From CAZKWG01 sp964615375 (GTDB lineage: Bacteria; Myxococcota_A; UBA796; CAZKWG01): a stretch of 64,000 bases of DNA. Shown piece after piece: positions 18,301 through 25,204 of the stretch. The notes under the pieces were generated by a model. It was not told the origin of the DNA. It was given only the letters and a program-made list of their open reading frames with translations, and ran no database searches. Where the stretch lies: contig CAZTOW010000020.1 in the NCBI GenBank assembly GCA_964615375.1, forward strand, positions 84,091 to 148,090, read 5' to 3'. The translations under genes were made by a program, and so were the position numbers. The stretch's first letter is position 1; every line of letters begins with the position of its first letter.

Positions 18301-19562
18301 GTGAGCCCGTACTCCCGCTTGAGCGCGCGGGCGGTGACCTCGTCCAGGTGGATGGCGGAGAGCTCGCCCACGGTCATGAGGCGGGCGGCGACGTGGGCGA
18401 CCTCGCCGATGGTGGTGTAGCCCTTGCGCACGGCCGAGCCGACGTTCCCGCAGTAGGCGGTGCCCGTGGCGAGGCCGATCTGCATGCGGCGCACGAAGGG
18501 GAAGCGCTCGCGGTCGTGCAGCACCTTCCAGGCGAAGCGGGCGGCCAGGGACTCGCGGTGCTCCACGGCGTTCGGCGCGCCGAAGATGAAGAAGAGGACG
18601 TTGCCCTTGTCGGTGAAGTCCGTCTGGGAGAGCCAGCCACCAAAGGTGGCGCACTCGCGCTGCAGGTGGGAGTAGAGCTGGTTCAGCTCGAAGACGCGCT
18701 CGGGGAGCTCCGCCGGGCCCACGAGATCGAAGCGCAGGAACATCGCCGTGATCTCGCGCACCTCGCCCAGGAAGCCCTCGTGGCCGGTCACCACGCGGTG
18801 CAGCAGCACAGGCGGGACGAGGCGGCGGGCGCGCTCCAGCAGCGCGCGGGTGGGGCGCGGCGGCAGCGTGGGGACCACCGGGTTGCGCGGCCCCGGGCGG
18901 AGGACGTGGTAGCGCTCGCGGCGCTCGGCGGGGGGCGGCGTGCGCAGGACCGACCACAGGCTGTCGCTGACCAGCAGCTCGTCCCCGCGGGCCAGCTTCT
19001 CCCCGCCCACGGCGTCGGCGATGGGGCGCCCGACCAGGACGGGGTGGATCCACTGGTCGGGCTCGCCGAGCAGCAGGAGGTGGACGTCGCCCATCGCCAG
19101 GCCGAACTTGCAGCGCACGGGCAGACCGAGCTCGGCGGCCTCGGCGAGCTCGACCGCGCGGCCCCGAAGCTCGTCGGCGCAACGCAGGGCGCGCCGGCCG
19201 AGGCTGTCGTCGTCCTCCCCGCTTCGTCGCTCAAGGCTGGCCAGGATCGCGTCCCCGGCGAACTGGAAGATCACGCCGCCGTAGGTCTCGATCGCCTCGA
19301 TCATCGCCGCGTAGTACTGGCGCAGGAAGAGCTGCAGCCGGTCGAGACCCTCTGGCCCTGAGCCGGTGAGCTCAGCGACGATCGGTGTTGATCCTTCAAT
19401 ATCGGCGATCAGGATCGCCGCGCGCTGACGCGACGCCCTCCCGAACGGCGCCTCGGGATCGGCGGGCAGGGCGCCGAGCACGGAAGCGGGCACGTAGGGC
19501 GCGAGCCGCCGCAGCTCGCCAGAGAGATCCACCGCCGCATCCCCACAGGATCGTCCCAACAT
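15354..19562 (-). CDS. double class III cyclase - AAA/STAND ATPase - TPR signalling protein
   Basis: A 1402-residue cytoplasmic protein with the architecture of soluble adenylyl cyclase. Cyclase domain 1 (~45-210) has the first metal aspartate in ILIADIEGST and the second in FQFAGDAIL, but the usual substrate lysine position reads Q. Cyclase domain 2 (~265-440) has DKGNVLFFIFGAP and is otherwise divergent. A P-loop ATPase follows, with Walker A VSGEAGIGKTS (~486-496) and a Walker B/WAD region LLLVVEDVHWADTASL (~620). The last ~550 residues are TPR-like helical repeats (for example ANRDAAHHYERAIELL, YEGLGRVYQEMGELG). It may make cAMP or act as a nucleotide-binding sensor; activity is uncertain. 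It probably heads an operon with the CotH gene. Confidence 0.9.
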   Translation of the reverse strand: MLGRSCGDAAVDLSGELRRLAPYVPASVLGALPADPEAPFGRASRQRAAILIADIEGSTPIVAELTGSGPEGLDRLQLFLRQYYAAMIEAIETYGGVIFQFAGDAILASLERRSGEDDDSLGRRALRCADELRGRAVELAEAAELGLPVRCKFGLAMGDVHLLLLGEPDQWIHPVLVGRPIADAVGGEKLARGDELLVSDSLWSVLRTPPPAERRERYHVLRPGPRNPVVPTLPPRPTRALLERARRLVPPVLLHRVVTGHEGFLGEVREITAMFLRFDLVGPAELPERVFELNQLYSHLQRECATFGGWLSQTDFTDKGNVLFFIFGAPNAVEHRESLAARFAWKVLHDRERFPFVRRMQIGLATGTAYCGNVGSAVRKGYTTIGEVAHVAARLMTVGELSAIHLDEVTARALKREYGLTRVDGVRLKGVTEPLSTFRLHSRSSLDRVQETTAPRQALIGRRAELETLRALLEGVAEEGGRVAMVSGEAGIGKTSLASTVLVEARLQGFGALSGACFSFEMYTPFFPWKALLGELLELDPLLRTEQSLERIRAALLGVDDKSAPWAPLLAAALGLTVEEDPLTRSLDARSKHQRLFELIARLVERHARRGPLLLVVEDVHWADTASLALLEHIAARVETLPVLMLLTTRPSENLRSLRALSWFYPVELTRLSEPESVELVRARLPLALPNLGLEQLILSKAQGNPFFIESIVHGLTERYGRGTLGGSVAIPEDLAEITIPDSVQDVVLSRIDRLDPREQALIKSASIVGRVFTLEEILSLLPPEIGEAEARASVARLGELGLVVVENERPLTLAFQHVLIQNVAYNAQLLSARAELHGRFARALELRAADASPGLLAFHYLAANDARKGLQYTLIAARRAREQYANRDAAHHYERAIELLSAEQPPDRVELARVRRELAQTLLQEGSYAEAVRMLEGCLDEAGSRSEKADVYEGLGRVYQEMGELGLATMALETSLRLNGRRTPQTLLGLGVQILVQGALVLWGEAFGVRPTRDRVLVERQLEQLATLISMIRIYYFVDAAKLAWATLAALNLGRRTGSDYGHSVALTFYGTLLSAAGLLKKAPLETQRGLDLAIQAGDPVAEATAVSRLGTCATFANDLELGVSYAVDAVRRFRDVGEMWEIQTAIMLRAVTYFLQAELDLALRSFLEMASVARVLNARRHQAWSHGWAPMCRYLLGRSDAEAARLELEEGLATSLEMLDQANICTANNHLANLAVREGDVEGAARQALRTFAAVWAYQVMVPFCQKGLIDAAEAALFALERGAVSVPRWKLRRIVLLARLKAAVVGRLYPYLRGPALRIRARDLALRRGAAAAEPIFDRAIAVLEKSPNPWELGVCLLDASEALPHRREALRARARAIFEDRGIVAELRRMERERGPVG

Positions 19563-20003
19563 AGCACCCTCACCTCGAAGGTGGGGACGGGGGCGCGAGA
19601 GGGCGGGGGCCGGGGCGCGCCGGGTGGAGGCGCGGCGCGAAGGGTATGATGGAGGGCTTGCGCGCGCGAAGAATTGAGTTTTCTATTCTGTCTTCAAGCT
19701 GTCCCTTCGCGAGCCCCGCGCACACGGCGCCGGATATCGAAGCGGGGATCAAGAAAAAATTCTGAAGAATTTTATATCGCACAAAACTTGATTTTTGTGA
19801 ATCCAGCTCACCCACCGATCAATAATTCTTTCCGCCACCACTCCCGCGCCGGAGCCGCTTTGCTACCATCCTGATCGAAGTCTGTCTTCAATTCCGGTCT
19901 GAGGGGCGGCGACGCCTCGAACAAGGGCACCTCCGACCACGCAACGCCCGATACGCCCGTCTCCGCGTAGCGGACAACCCGAGCCAACCAAGGAAACACG
20001 ACC
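19563..20003. promoter_or_regulatory. 441-bp intergenic control region with an AT-rich core
   Basis: This region separates the divergent cyclase gene and tube gene. About 19674-19830 is strikingly A/T rich for this genome. It holds two perfect inverted repeats: AAAATTCT-GA-AGAATTTT at 19756-19773, and CACAAAA-N6-TTTTGTG at 19780-19799. Candidate promoter elements toward the tube gene (TTGTGA near 19795 with AATAAT near 19821) have poor spacing, so I do not assign a promoter. The tube gene itself has a ribosome site (AAGGA) about ten bases before ATG 20004. The right part, 19870-20003, is ordinary GC-rich sequence with no gene that I can support. Confidence 0.5.
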
Positions 20004-20447
20004 ATGCCTACCGAAGAACTGTTTGGCGCCTATAACTTCCTGCTCGAGATCGAGGGCATCATCGCCGACACCAAGGTGATCGTCGGCGGCTTCAAGAGCG
20101 TCTCCGGCATGGACTCCGAGACCGAGGTCATCGAGTTCAAGCAGGGCAACGACATGGTCGTGCGCAAGAAGCCCGGCCGCACCACCTACGCCAACATCGT
20201 CCTCGAGCGCGGCTACACCGCGACCGACGACCTCTGGCAGTGGCGCAAGAACATCGAGGACGGCAAGATCGACCGCCGCTCCGGCTCGGTCATCATCCTC
20301 GACCAGGACGGCCAGACCGAGGTCGGCCGCTACAACTTCTACGAAGGCTGGCCGGCCAAGTGGTACGTGCCGGACATGGACTCGGACAGCTCGGCGATGG
20401 CGATCGAGAAGGTCGAGATCGCCGTGGAGAAGGTCGAGCGCGCCTAG
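20004..20447 (+). CDS. contractile-tail tube protein, T4 gp19 family (eCIS/phage-like)
   Basis: A 147-residue member of the Phage_T4_gp19/'conserved phage tail region' family, which forms the inner tube of contractile tails and of extracellular contractile injection systems (Afp/PVC). The whole length fits: FGAYNFLLEIEGI, then GGFKSVSGMDSETEVIEFKQGND, the KKPGRTTYANIVLERG loop, DDLWQWRKNI, and YNFYEGWPAKWYVPDMDSDSSAMAIEKVEIAVEKVER, which is typical of the C-terminal strand exchange region. It has an AAGGA ribosome site and is followed by a strong terminator, so it is a single-gene unit. No sheath, baseplate, spike or ATPase gene of an injection system is nearby. Whether it works alone or with a distant cluster is unknown. 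Confidence 0.93.
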   Translation: MPTEELFGAYNFLLEIEGIIADTKVIVGGFKSVSGMDSETEVIEFKQGNDMVVRKKPGRTTYANIVLERGYTATDDLWQWRKNIEDGKIDRRSGSVIILDQDGQTEVGRYNFYEGWPAKWYVPDMDSDSSAMAIEKVEIAVEKVERA

Positions 20448-20471
20448 TCCGCTCGTCCCTCTTCGCACAGG

Positions 20472-20500
20472 AACCCCAGCAGGCGAACCCTGCTGGGGTT
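20472..20500 (+). terminator. rho-independent-type terminator of the tube gene
   Basis: A perfect 12-bp stem (arms 20472-20483 and 20489-20500) with a five-base loop starts 24 bases after the stop codon and is followed by the T-rich TCTGCTTTCT. A second GC-rich hairpin (GGGGGCTC 20511-20518 / GAGCCCCC 20531-20538) lies between it and the convergent oxidoreductase gene and could stop transcription from that side. Confidence 0.85.
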
Positions 20501-20544
20501 TCTGCTTTCTGGGGGCTCCGGCGCGCGCCCGAGCCCCCCGTCGC

Positions 20545-23163
20545 TCAGCTCGCCCGCGCCGCCTTCGAGGGCTTCACGCCCATGGCCTTCGCCGCCTCGG
20601 TGTCGCGCAGGGGCAGGACGTTCCGCCACACGCGGTCGAAGCTGTGGATGGCGGCGGCGATGGCGGGCGCGGTGGGCACCAGCCCGATCTCGCCCACGCC
20701 CTTCACGCCCCAGGGGCCGTTGGGGTCGGGGTGCTCGACCAGCAGGGTGGTGAGCTTCGGCATGTGGCGGTCCTTGACGATGCCGAGGTTGCGGAAGCGC
20801 AGGTCCGGCACGCCCTTGTCGTCGATGACCAGCTCCTCCGAGAGCGCGTACCCGATGCCCATGTGCAGGGCGCCCTCGATCTGCCCCTCGCAGGCCACGC
20901 GGTTGACCACGCGCCCCACGTCGTGCGCGGCCACCACCTCCTCCAGCTTGCCGTCGGCGCCTACGATGGCCAGCTGCGTGGCGAAGCCGAACGCGTAGTG
21001 GGTGGTGGGGTCCTCCAGGCCCGCGTCGTTCTTGTGCGTCTCGGGCGCCTGCCAGCTCCCGCTGAAGCGTTGACCGACCAGGCGCCCCAGGTCCCCGCCC
21101 GCCGCGTCCAGGGCCGCGCGCAGGGCCGGGGCCGCGGCCAGCACCGCGTTCCCGCCCAGGTAGGTCCCGCGGCTCGCGGTGGTCATGCCCACCTCCACCG
21201 CCTCCGCCGTCGAGCAGACCACGCTGAACAGGCTCGCGGGCAGCCCGGTCGCCTCCGCGGCGAAGAGGACCATGGCCGTGTCGTGGCCCTGGCCCATCTC
21301 GGTGAAGCCCGTCGTGATGAGGATCTCCGTGGGCGAGAGCACCTCCATCACCACCCGCCCCACCTCGGCCAGCCCGTTGCCCATGCCGACGTTCTTCATG
21401 CCGCAGGCCACGCCGACGTGCTTGCCCGCCGCCTTCGCCGCCGCGTAGTGGGGCCGGATGGCGTCCAGGGTCTGCATGATCCCGCACCCGGCGTTCATCA
21501 CCTGGCCCGTGCCGAAGCGGTCCCCCGGGAGCAGCAGGTTCTTCGCCCGGAACTCGAGCGGGTCCATGCCCAGGCGCTCGGCCAGCCGCTCCAGGCAGCC
21601 CTCCAGGGCGAAGGCCGCCTGGTTCACCCCGAAGCCGCGCATGGCGCCCGCGACGGGGTTGTTGGTGTAGACCGTGCGGGCCTCGACGAAGACGTTGGGC
21701 ACGCGGTAGGGCCCGGCGGCGTGGCCGGCGGCGCGCTCCAGCACCTTGTCGCCCACGCTGGCGTAGCCGCCCGTGTCCCCGATCATGTGGGCCTCCACCG
21801 CGACCAGCCGGCCCTCGGCGTCGCAGCCCACGCGGTAGCGCATGCGGAGCGCGTGGCGCTTCGGGTGGAAGCGCGTGGACTCCTCCATGGAGAGCGAGAT
21901 CTTCACGGGCAGGCGCGCCTTCATGGCGAGGGCCAGCGCGTGCGGCTGGACGTTGAGGTCCTCCTTGGCGCCAAAGGCCCCGCCCGTGGGGACGAGCTGC
22001 ACCGTCAGCTTCTCGGGGGCGAGCCCGAAGAGCTCGCAGAGCTGCTTGCGATCGTCGAAGACACCCTGCCCGCAGGAGTAGACCAGCCAGCCGTCGTCCT
22101 CCAACGGGACCACCAGCGAGGCCTCGGGCTCCAGGAAGGCCTGGTCGATGACCTGCGTGCGGAAGCTCTCCTCCACGACGTGGGCCGCCCGCGCCAGGGC
22201 CGCCCTGGCGTCGCCCTTCTGCACCCGGCAGGTGGCCAGGATGTTCTTCGGATCCTGGCTCGCCTGCTCCACGTCGGTCAGCGCCGGGAGCGCCTCGACC
22301 TCAATGAGGATCGCGTCGGCCGCGGCGCGGGCCTGGTCGGGGGTGTCCGCGGCGACGGCCGCCAGGATGTCGGCGTAGCAGCGGGTCTCCTCACCCTCGG
22401 CCACCAGGATGGGCCAGTCCTTGAAGATGAGGCCCACGCGCCGGTCGGCCGGCAGGTCGGCGGCGGTGACCACGGCGCGCACTCCGGGCATGGAGAGCGC
22501 GGGCGTGGGGTCGATGCGCAGGATCCGGCAGCGGGGGTGCGGGGTCCAGCGCAGCGCGCCGTGCAGCATCCCAGGGCGCACCATGTCGTCGATGTAGGGC
22601 CGCTGGCCCAGCACCGCCAGCCGCAGATCCTCCTGCCGCCAGGTCGAGCCCAGCCCCTGACCCTGCCCGCCCGCCTCGGGCACCGCGCCCTCCCGCAGCC
22701 AGCGCGCGGCGAGGTGGACGCTGTCGTGGATCTTCTTCCAGCCCGTGCAGCGGCAGACGTGCATCTGCAGCGCCTTGGCGATGTCGTCGTCCGAGGGCTC
22801 GGGGCTCTTGTCCAGCAGCGCCTTGCTCTGCAGCACGATGCCCGGCGTGCAGTAGCCGCACTGCGTCCCGCCGCAGGTGACGAAGGCCTCGGAGAAGGCC
22901 GCCTTCTCCAGCTCGGAGAGGCCGTCCTGCGTGGTGACCGTCTTGCCCTGCAGGCTCTTGGTGGGCAGCGTGCAGGTCAGGCGCGGCTTGCCGTCCACCA
23001 GCGCCGCGCAGCAGCCGCAGATGCCCTGGGGGTCGCAGCCCGGCTTCAGGGAGATGAGCCCGAGATCCTCGCGGAGCACGCGCAGCGCCGAGCGCTTTGG
23101 ATCGGTCACCACGGCGACGTCCTGGCCGTTCAGGTTGAAGCGGATCTCGATGCCCTCAGACAT
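20545..23163 (-). CDS. molybdenum hydroxylase (xanthine dehydrogenase/aldehyde oxidoreductase type), fused 2Fe-2S and Mo-binding chain
   Basis: An 872-residue cytoplasmic oxidoreductase. The start at ATG 23163 is fixed by a perfect AGGAGGT site; the frame upstream is not coding. Residues ~1-80 form a plant-type 2Fe-2S domain (GCDPQGICGCC ... C) and ~85-150 the second 2Fe-2S domain (GGTQCGYC and HVCRCTGW). The rest is the two-part Mo-binding region, with PTGGAFGAKEDL, AGAMRGFGVNQ, EMGQGHDT, TTASRGTYLGGNA and the catalytic-glutamate motif KGVGEIGLVPTAPAI. There is no FAD domain, so the electron acceptor is unclear. Relatives with this fused layout include enzymes annotated as selenium-dependent xanthine dehydrogenase and Mop-type aldehyde oxidoreductases. 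The substrate cannot be assigned. No maturation genes are adjacent. Confidence 0.9.
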   Translation of the reverse strand: MSEGIEIRFNLNGQDVAVVTDPKRSALRVLREDLGLISLKPGCDPQGICGCCAALVDGKPRLTCTLPTKSLQGKTVTTQDGLSELEKAAFSEAFVTCGGTQCGYCTPGIVLQSKALLDKSPEPSDDDIAKALQMHVCRCTGWKKIHDSVHLAARWLREGAVPEAGGQGQGLGSTWRQEDLRLAVLGQRPYIDDMVRPGMLHGALRWTPHPRCRILRIDPTPALSMPGVRAVVTAADLPADRRVGLIFKDWPILVAEGEETRCYADILAAVAADTPDQARAAADAILIEVEALPALTDVEQASQDPKNILATCRVQKGDARAALARAAHVVEESFRTQVIDQAFLEPEASLVVPLEDDGWLVYSCGQGVFDDRKQLCELFGLAPEKLTVQLVPTGGAFGAKEDLNVQPHALALAMKARLPVKISLSMEESTRFHPKRHALRMRYRVGCDAEGRLVAVEAHMIGDTGGYASVGDKVLERAAGHAAGPYRVPNVFVEARTVYTNNPVAGAMRGFGVNQAAFALEGCLERLAERLGMDPLEFRAKNLLLPGDRFGTGQVMNAGCGIMQTLDAIRPHYAAAKAAGKHVGVACGMKNVGMGNGLAEVGRVVMEVLSPTEILITTGFTEMGQGHDTAMVLFAAEATGLPASLFSVVCSTAEAVEVGMTTASRGTYLGGNAVLAAAPALRAALDAAGGDLGRLVGQRFSGSWQAPETHKNDAGLEDPTTHYAFGFATQLAIVGADGKLEEVVAAHDVGRVVNRVACEGQIEGALHMGIGYALSEELVIDDKGVPDLRFRNLGIVKDRHMPKLTTLLVEHPDPNGPWGVKGVGEIGLVPTAPAIAAAIHSFDRVWRNVLPLRDTEAAKAMGVKPSKAARAS

Positions 23164-23233
23164 GACACCTCCTACGGTCCTCAGCTTATCGCTCTCGGAG
23201 GCAATTCCCACACGCGCGGGATACTTCGCGTGG

Positions 23234-25204
23234 ATGCGCCGCCTCTGGCCCCTCGCCGCGTTGGTCCTCTACCTCGCGCTCGCCCTCTACCAGACCTGGC
23301 CCGCCTGGCTGGACGGGGAGCACGGGGTGATCGGGCTCTGGACCCACCCGGACATGATCTCCAACCACTGGTTGTACCGCTGGATCCCTGAACAGATCCT
23401 GTCCGGCGGCTCGATCCTGCACAATGACCGCTACTACGTGCCCGTGGGCGACGGGCCCTGGCTGGCGGGCAACGGCTCCGACGCGATCCCCTACACCCTG
23501 CTGGCGGCCTGGATGGACTGGCCGGGCTCGCTGACGCTGTGGGTGCTGCTGGCGATCACGCTCAACGGGCTCTCCGGCGCGCTGCTGGCCCGGCGCCTCG
23601 GGGGGAGCGCGCCCGCCTCCCTGGTGGCCGGGGGAGCGCTGGCGTTCTCGCCCTACATCTCGGAGGAGCTGGCGGGCGGGCGCTTCGCCCAGATGCCGCT
23701 GTACTGGATCGGCTTCTTCCTGGTGGCCTGGCATGCGCTGCTGGAGCGCGCGCCCGAGGCTGGGCCCTGGCGGCCCGACCGGGGGCTGCTGCTGCGCGGC
23801 CTGGGCGCGGGGCTCCTTTTCGGGGCGGCCAGCTTCTCCTACTGGTACTCCGGGTTGTGGTGCGCGCTGGCCGGGGTCGTGTGGTTCGCCTTCCGGCCGC
23901 GCTGGCGGGCCCTGGTGCCCTTCGTGCCCGTGGCCCTGCTCACCACGCTGCCGCCGCTCCTGGTCTTCCTCTCGGCCTGGGCGAAGATCCCGGGCACCGA
24001 CGAGGGCGCCTTCCCTCACCCGCTGGCCATGCAGAGCAGCCTGCCCGCCCTCTTCCCCCTGTTCGGAGGGCCGGGCTTCTGGGGCGGGATCATCCTGCCG
24101 CTCTCGCTGGTGCTGCCCGCGCTGGGGGCCCTGCTGGCGCCGCTGTGGTGGGCCTGGCGCGCCCGCCCGCCGCGCAGCCCGCGCGAGGGCCTGGGCCTGC
24201 TCCGCGAGGTCTGGGCGGAGCTCCCCTGGGCCCAGCGTGGGGCGGTGGCGGCGTCGGTGCTCTTCTACGCCCTCTGCCTCGGGCCCTACCCCTCGCTGGG
24301 CGGGGGCGCCGAGGGCGGGATCCCCGGCCCCTTCCTGCTCTTCTACGGGGTGGGCGGGCCGCTGCAGCGCTTCTGGTGGCCTTACCGCCACATCGCCGTC
24401 CTGGGCTTCACCCTGGCGCCGCTGGCCGCCCGCGGCCTGGATCGCGCCATGGCCTGGCTCACCGAGCAGGCCGAGCCCCGGGTCCGCCCCCTGGTGCCCG
24501 GCGCCCTGGCCGTGGGCCTCACGCTCCTGCTGCCCGCGGACGTGGGCGCCCGCGCCGGCACCCTCTCCTCCCCCGTCTCGGTCTGGGCGCCGCCCGAGCC
24601 CTACGCGAAGCTGGCGGAGCTGCCCGGGGACGCCGTGCTGGAGTTGCCCATCTCCCCTCCCCTGGTCTGCGGCCAGCAGACCCTCTCCTACCAGTGGGTC
24701 CACCAGAAGAAGCTGGTCAACGGGCACGCGATGTGGGTGGACCGGGTGCGGCCGGCGGACTGGGACGCCTGGGTGGCGACCAACGGGCTGCTGACCGACC
24801 TGCAGGCGCTGGAGCAGGGCGAGCACCAGGGCGCGCTGACCGTGGACGAGGCCGATCTGAAGGCCCTCCACGAGGTGGGCCTGCGCTGGATCGTGCTCAA
24901 CACCGAGTATTTCCCGGCGGAGATGGCGCCGCTGGTGGAGGTCTACCGCGGCCTCTTCGGCGCCCTCTTCGGCGAGCCGACCGTCTCGGTGGACGAAAAG
25001 TTGTACGCATGGGATATTTCGACCCTTGCAAATAAATCTGTGGAGCCCCTCCCCTTCCGGCTCCCCGTGGTGCTGCGCGGGACCTCGGACGGCGGGCGCC
25101 TGCCCCTGGCCGGGATTATCGAGTCGCAGGGCTGGGATCTCGCCTCGCGGCGCTTCCCGCCGGAGCTCCCGCTGCGCCGCGCCGAGGACGAGGAGGACGA
25201 GTGA
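23234..25204 (+). CDS. multi-spanning membrane protein, GT-C glycosyltransferase-like (first of a pair)
   Basis: A 656-residue inner-membrane protein with about ten to twelve hydrophobic segments in the first ~440 residues and a soluble, presumably periplasmic C-terminal part. Acidic residues in the first external loop (WTHPDMISNHW) recall the metal/lipid-donor motif of GT-C enzymes and YfhO-like proteins. That resemblance is weak and not proof of activity. The start is ATG 23234; the open frame upstream is a shadow of the divergent oxidoreductase gene. A short AT-richer patch lies near 25000-25045, inside the soluble tail. The gene overlaps the next, similar membrane protein by GTGA, so the two are coupled and may work together, for instance in glycosylating a surface molecule. 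Confidence 0.75.
   Translation: MRRLWPLAALVLYLALALYQTWPAWLDGEHGVIGLWTHPDMISNHWLYRWIPEQILSGGSILHNDRYYVPVGDGPWLAGNGSDAIPYTLLAAWMDWPGSLTLWVLLAITLNGLSGALLARRLGGSAPASLVAGGALAFSPYISEELAGGRFAQMPLYWIGFFLVAWHALLERAPEAGPWRPDRGLLLRGLGAGLLFGAASFSYWYSGLWCALAGVVWFAFRPRWRALVPFVPVALLTTLPPLLVFLSAWAKIPGTDEGAFPHPLAMQSSLPALFPLFGGPGFWGGIILPLSLVLPALGALLAPLWWAWRARPPRSPREGLGLLREVWAELPWAQRGAVAASVLFYALCLGPYPSLGGGAEGGIPGPFLLFYGVGGPLQRFWWPYRHIAVLGFTLAPLAARGLDRAMAWLTEQAEPRVRPLVPGALAVGLTLLLPADVGARAGTLSSPVSVWAPPEPYAKLAELPGDAVLELPISPPLVCGQQTLSYQWVHQKKLVNGHAMWVDRVRPADWDAWVATNGLLTDLQALEQGEHQGALTVDEADLKALHEVGLRWIVLNTEYFPAEMAPLVEVYRGLFGALFGEPTVSVDEKLYAWDISTLANKSVEPLPFRLPVVLRGTSDGGRLPLAGIIESQGWDLASRRFPPELPLRRAEDEEDE

Noticed and set aside
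14415..19361. Very long plus-strand open frame opposite the cyclase gene
   Set aside because: Composition is alanine/glycine/histidine/arginine/leucine noise without domains. The opposite strand encodes clear cyclase, ATPase and TPR motifs. Similar antisense frames occur across the window because of high GC.
20644..23391. Long plus-strand open frame opposite the molybdenum hydroxylase
   Set aside because: It is a shadow of the real gene, with no motif and no ribosome site.
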